Below the pieces are notes generated by a model that did not search any database, was not told the origin of the DNA, and was given only the letters and a program-made list of their open reading frames with translations. A stretch of 8,128 bases of DNA from Chitinophagales bacterium (lineage in GTDB: Bacteria > Bacteroidota > Bacteroidia > Chitinophagales > BACL12), in the NCBI GenBank assembly GCA_014380545.1, contig JACMJP010000194.1:1-8128 (forward strand), written 5' to 3'. A program made the translations under genes and the position numbers. Shown in pieces: positions 5,635 to 8,128 of the stretch. Every line of letters begins with the position of its first letter. The stretch's first letter is position 1.

Positions 5635-7258
5635 CCTTCTTCTGTTTTTTTCTCTGGCAATATCATTTGCTTCCGCTCAGCAATCAACACTTTACTTAAA
5701 CAGAAACATTTATAATTTTTATGATCCTGCGCTTAATGAAAAAGGCGTTTATTTTCATACAGCAATTAAACCTTACCGTATTGCAGAAATGGATTCAATT
5801 ATTCAATACGATTTTGTTTTTCGTTTGCAAAAATTAAGTGGCGATAAATTCTTTGGAAAAGTTTGGAACTGGATAGCGTATGATAATATGGTGCAGGTAA
5901 ATCAGCCTGATTTTCATTTAACTATTGATCCGTTCATAAACTTTACAGGTGGCCTCGAATTAGAAGCAGGAAAAGGCGTATGGACAAACACAAGAGGACT
6001 TACAATAAGCGGTGATATTGGCGAAAAGAAAAAAGTATCATTTACAACAACTGCAAGAGAGAACCAGGCAAAGGTGCCTGATTATTTAGCTGAATTTATT
6101 ACAACATATAATGTATTTCCCGGGCAGGGGAAAGTGCGGGCATTTAAAGATAAAGGATCTAATAAATTTGATTATGCAAATGCAACCGGATATGTTTCAT
6201 ATACTCCTTCAAAATATTTTAATTTTCAATTAGGACATGATAAAAATTTTATAGGAGATGGTTATAGAAGTATGCTCTTAAGTGATAATGCATTGTATTA
6301 CCCGTTTTTTAAAATAACTACATCAGTATGGAAATTTAAATACATGAATTTATATACTGAATTTGATGATGCGATGAATGCAGATAGTATTGACGCAATA
6401 ATTGGTGTTACAAGAAAATGGGGAAGCTTTCATTATTTAAGTTTTGATGCATTTGATTGGGCGCAAATAGGAGTATTTGAAGGAATACTCTGGCCGCAAA
6501 ATGATAGTGTAAAATATCGTGGGTTTGATTTTAATTATATCAACCCTATTATTTTTTTTCGCCCCATTGAATTTGGGTTAGGCTCACCGGATAATGCAGT
6601 GATTGGAGCAAATATAAAATTAAAACCAATAGATGACCTTATTCTTTACGGACAATTTATGCTGGACGATCTTGATGTTGCTGCTGCAAGAAATGGTAAA
6701 GGATTTTACAGGAATAAATTTGGTGTGCAGGCAGGTATAAAATATTTTTTGCATACAGATGATTACAAACATTCCGGTGTAGTGCAGGTTGAATTAGACC
6801 AGGCTAATCCGTATACCTATGCACATAAAGAACCTGTTCAAAATTATGCGCATTATAACCAGCCTCTTGCACATCCGCTTGGGGCAAACTTCCGGGAAAT
6901 AAATGTATTATTAAATTATCGTGGATGGTACAGGTATTATGCTGATATTAAATTACAACATGCAATAATTGGATATGATACAAGCGCAACATCCCATGTT
7001 GGTTCCAATATTTTTGTTTCAGATTTTACAATTCCCGGCTTCCCTGATTCTTACGGCAATGAAATAGGGCAGGGGTTAAAAACTACAATTAAAAGCGCAG
7101 ATCTGAGGGGCGGATTTCTATTAAACCCCAAAATAAATCTCAATATAGAGGGACAAATATTTATCCGCAATTTTGAAAATGCTATTGAAAAACAAAATAC
7201 TGTTTTATTTATGCTTGCCTTAAAAACAGACCTCTTTAATTCTTACTACGATTTTTAG
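5618..7258 (+). CDS. Outer-membrane beta-barrel protein, RemB-like / Wzi capsule-assembly-like
   Basis: A 546-residue secreted protein predicted to be an outer-membrane barrel. Residues 1-20 form a signal peptide (MK-x-R, then LLLFFSLAISF, cleavage after ASA and before QQ). The rest alternates polar and aromatic residues as in beta strands, with many Tyr, Phe and Trp, and ends in SYYDF with a C-terminal Phe, the usual barrel-assembly signal. FQLGHDKNFIGDGYRSMLLS (203-222) and NYINPIIFFRPIEF (306-319) recall proteins annotated as RemB (gliding-associated in Flavobacterium) and the related Wzi capsule-assembly family; this is recognition from memory, not a search. The start lies inside the phosphotransferase gene (17-base overlap); an ATG two codons later (5624) is equally usable and leaves the signal peptide intact. 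Linkage to an initiating glycosyltransferase favours a role in surface polysaccharide anchoring or assembly. Gliding or adhesion is an alternative. It has no T9SS C-terminal domain. Confidence 0.8.
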   Translation: MKMRFNLLLFFSLAISFASAQQSTLYLNRNIYNFYDPALNEKGVYFHTAIKPYRIAEMDSIIQYDFVFRLQKLSGDKFFGKVWNWIAYDNMVQVNQPDFHLTIDPFINFTGGLELEAGKGVWTNTRGLTISGDIGEKKKVSFTTTARENQAKVPDYLAEFITTYNVFPGQGKVRAFKDKGSNKFDYANATGYVSYTPSKYFNFQLGHDKNFIGDGYRSMLLSDNALYYPFFKITTSVWKFKYMNLYTEFDDAMNADSIDAIIGVTRKWGSFHYLSFDAFDWAQIGVFEGILWPQNDSVKYRGFDFNYINPIIFFRPIEFGLGSPDNAVIGANIKLKPIDDLILYGQFMLDDLDVAAARNGKGFYRNKFGVQAGIKYFLHTDDYKHSGVVQVELDQANPYTYAHKEPVQNYAHYNQPLAHPLGANFREINVLLNYRGWYRYYADIKLQHAIIGYDTSATSHVGSNIFVSDFTIPGFPDSYGNEIGQGLKTTIKSADLRGGFLLNPKINLNIEGQIFIRNFENAIEKQNTVLFMLALKTDLFNSYYDF

Positions 7259-7262
7259 TGAG

Positions 7263-7293
7263 TTGAATTTTACTTCTTTACAAACTATTTTTG
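7263..7293 (+). promoter_or_regulatory. Promoter of tRNA-Arg
   Basis: TTG at 7263-7265 is followed after 20 bases by TATTTTTG at 7286-7293, a perfect TAnnTTTG box followed by C. Both elements and their spacing fit the Bacteroidota primary sigma factor. Transcription would start near 7298-7300, about 10 bases before the tRNA. It begins just after the stop of the outer-membrane gene. Confidence 0.7.
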
Positions 7294-7308
7294 CAGCATA
7301 TTATATCT

Positions 7309-7380
7309 GGTCCCGTAGTTCAACGGATAGAATAGAAGTTTCCTAAACTTTAGATAGCAGTTCGATTCTGCTCGGGACTA
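7309..7380 (+). tRNA. tRNA-Arg, anticodon CCU
   Basis: A complete 72-base cloverleaf can be folded by hand. The acceptor GGTCCCG pairs with CGGGACT (7373-7379), with a G-U first pair and discriminator A at 7380. The D stem is GTTC/GAAT. The anticodon stem GAAGT/ACTTT (7335-7339, 7347-7351) encloses the loop TTCCTAA with anticodon CCT at 7342-7344, reading AGG. A short variable loop precedes the T stem AGCAG/CTGCT (7356-7360, 7368-7372) and the T loop TTCGATT. The 3' CCA is not encoded (CTA follows the discriminator), so it would be added after transcription. It has its own promoter just upstream. Confidence 0.95.
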
Positions 7381-7652
7381 CTAAGCACAGGAAGCGGAAG
7401 AAGTAGATAGCAGAGTTGTGCGTAAATCAATAATCCTTGTCAAGTAACTGCAACATATTATTTACAAGTTATATTCGATTGTAAAAGTTTTTCTTTTCAA
7501 CAAACGTAATGAATTCAATGATGAAATTTAATGAAGCCATTTAAAATTACACCTATTTTATTAACATGTGCCCACATTTTTTATTTACAAATTCTGCAAC
7601 AAACCAACCCCTTAAGGATGATAACATATTGAAAATTTGCAATAAAAATTGA

Positions 7653-7665
7653 AATGACTGTCATT
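7653..7665. repeat. Inverted repeat AATGAC-T-GTCATT
   Basis: Two perfect 6-base arms flank a single central base. A one-base centre cannot form a hairpin loop without opening the inner pairs, so a site for a dimeric DNA-binding protein is more plausible than an RNA structure. It lies about 310 bases before the next gene start, with no regulator gene beside it. In AT-rich DNA such a short dyad may be chance. Confidence 0.3.
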
Positions 7666-7800
7666 AGCACAGTATTTCAGTTTTGTGCGGGAAATGAAAT
7701 CAGTTTGCATCAGGCAATATCTGTAAAAGAAAAAAATTAAATTTAAAGTTGATATAAAAACTAAAGTAAAAATTTACTATGCAAACCTTTTTCATTTCTC

Positions 7801-7830
7801 AATGCTCCACAATGCTGCATGAGGAATGCT
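7801..7830 (+). repeat. Three short AATGCT repeats with a GCAT/ATGC hairpin
   Basis: AATGCT occurs at 7801-7806, 7811-7816 and 7825-7830. Between the second and third copies, GCAT (7817-7820) and ATGC (7826-7829) can pair around a GAGGA loop. The stem is only four pairs, so a stable RNA is not demonstrated. The patch is less AT-rich than the DNA around it. Confidence 0.3.
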
Positions 7831-7906
7831 GACGCATGATTTCGGTTTTGCAAAAGAAGAGCACCGCAACGTAAATATTTCGTTTCACCTTTCATTATTA
7901 TTTATT

Positions 7907-7914
7907 TAAATTTG
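7907..7914 (+). promoter_or_regulatory. Candidate -7 box of the delta-60 repeat gene
   Basis: TAAATTTG matches TAnnTTTG exactly and lies 58 bases before the ATG at 7973, giving a leader of roughly 50 bases. The -33 region is only T-rich (TTT at 7883-7885), without a clear TTG. Confidence 0.5.
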
Positions 7915-7972
7915 TTTTCAGTTCTGTAGCTTCCCTTACAGATTTTAGTGAGTAACCTTAAAAACTAAAATT

Positions 7973-8128
7973 ATGAAAACATTTATTTTACTTTCTCTTT
8001 TCTTTTTTTTAACACATACAATTTTTTCTCAGGCAGGAGCACTCGATACAACATTTGGAACAGGAGGAATAACTGAACTTATACCAACTGTTTATTCCGA
8101 AATATATGAATATGAAACCGGCACTGTG
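7973..8128 (+). CDS. Secreted delta-60 repeat protein, N-terminal part (cut by window edge)
   Basis: An open frame of 52 codons from ATG 7973 reaches the right edge without a stop. It begins MKTFILLSLFFFLTHTIFSQ, a clear Sec signal peptide with probable cleavage before or after the Gln at residue 20. The mature protein opens with AGALDTTFGTGGI (residues 21-33), matching the start of a delta-60 repeat (G-x-LD-x-TFG-x-x-G). These repeats occur in tandem in beta-propeller-like secreted proteins. In Bacteroidota such proteins commonly end in a T9SS sorting domain, but that part lies outside the window, so export by T9SS is an inference. No Shine-Dalgarno site is present; the start is preceded by the A-rich AAAACTAAAATT. 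It is separated from the glycan genes by the tRNA and the long non-coding stretch, so a functional link to them is not implied. Confidence 0.85.
   Translation, partial: MKTFILLSLFFFLTHTIFSQAGALDTTFGTGGITELIPTVYSEIYEYETGTV

Larger units (their letters stand above)
7381..7972. other. Long non-coding region between tRNA-Arg and the delta-60 repeat gene
   Basis: About 590 bases with no credible reading frame on either strand; only frames of about ten codons are seen, such as ATG...TAA near 7508. It is AT-rich and contains several small inverted repeats: ATGTG-CC-CACAT (7566-7577) followed by six T, the palindrome CCTTAAGG (7610-7617), AATGAC-T-GTCATT (7653-7665) and AGTAAA-AA-TTTACT (7765-7778). 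A less AT-rich patch at 7801-7850 holds three AATGCT copies. The last 70 bases hold the promoter and leader of the next gene. No known RNA family was recognised. It may be simple spacer, the remains of a lost gene, or the site of a small RNA. Confidence 0.5.

Noticed and set aside
7501..7508. CAAACGTA, a perfect minus-strand TAnnTTTG box
   Set aside because: No matching -33 element is seen at the right distance and there is no minus-strand gene for it to serve; an 8-base motif with two free positions is expected by chance in AT-rich DNA.
7566..7582. ATGTG-CC-CACAT followed by six T as an intrinsic terminator
   Set aside because: The stem is only four or five AT-rich pairs with an unworkable two-base loop or a four-base loop, and it lies nearly 190 bases past the tRNA with no gene reading into it.
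1..8128. CRISPR array, insertion sequence, prophage or defence system
   Set aside because: No regularly spaced repeats, transposase or integrase frames, terminal inverted repeats or defence-type domains are seen; all long frames have ordinary metabolic, envelope or secreted-protein explanations.

Overview
The window looks like a low-GC chromosome segment from a member of the Bacteroidota. A family such as Chitinophagaceae or a relative is possible but cannot be fixed from this sequence. The evidence is: genes start without Shine-Dalgarno sites; several starts are preceded by the Bacteroidota -7 promoter motif TAnnTTTG; secreted proteins carry short Lys-rich signal peptides ending in SQ or AQ; and one gene begins a delta-60 repeat protein, a type often exported by the type IX secretion system (T9SS) in this phylum.

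Layout. At the left edge, on the minus strand, is the 5' part of a secreted protein (1-466). It is divergent from a GNAT acetyltransferase (592-1056). Then come six plus-strand genes for surface glycan synthesis. The first four, hddA (1195-2223), gmhA (2208-2798), hddC (2795-3499) and gmhB (3561-4109), are the complete enzyme set that turns sedoheptulose 7-phosphate into GDP-D-glycero-alpha-D-manno-heptose. Next is a polyprenyl glycosylphosphotransferase (4231-5634) that would load the first sugar phosphate onto undecaprenyl phosphate. Its 3' end overlaps a 546-residue outer-membrane barrel protein of the RemB/Wzi-like type (5618-7258). After this unit lies tRNA-Arg(CCU) (7309-7380) with its own well-formed promoter, then about 590 bases without a gene, then the start of a secreted delta-60 repeat protein (7973 to the right edge).

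How the genes work together. GmhA isomerises sedoheptulose 7-phosphate, HddA phosphorylates C1, GmhB removes the C7 phosphate and HddC transfers GMP, giving a GDP-activated heptose. A glycosyltransferase not present in the window would place that heptose in a glycan whose lipid-linked synthesis is started by the phosphotransferase. The outer-membrane protein, tightly linked to the phosphotransferase, may anchor, assemble or export the polymer, or act in gliding. No phage, insertion sequence, CRISPR array or clear defence system is visible. The most notable content is the compact pathway-to-surface module and the long non-coding stretch after the tRNA.
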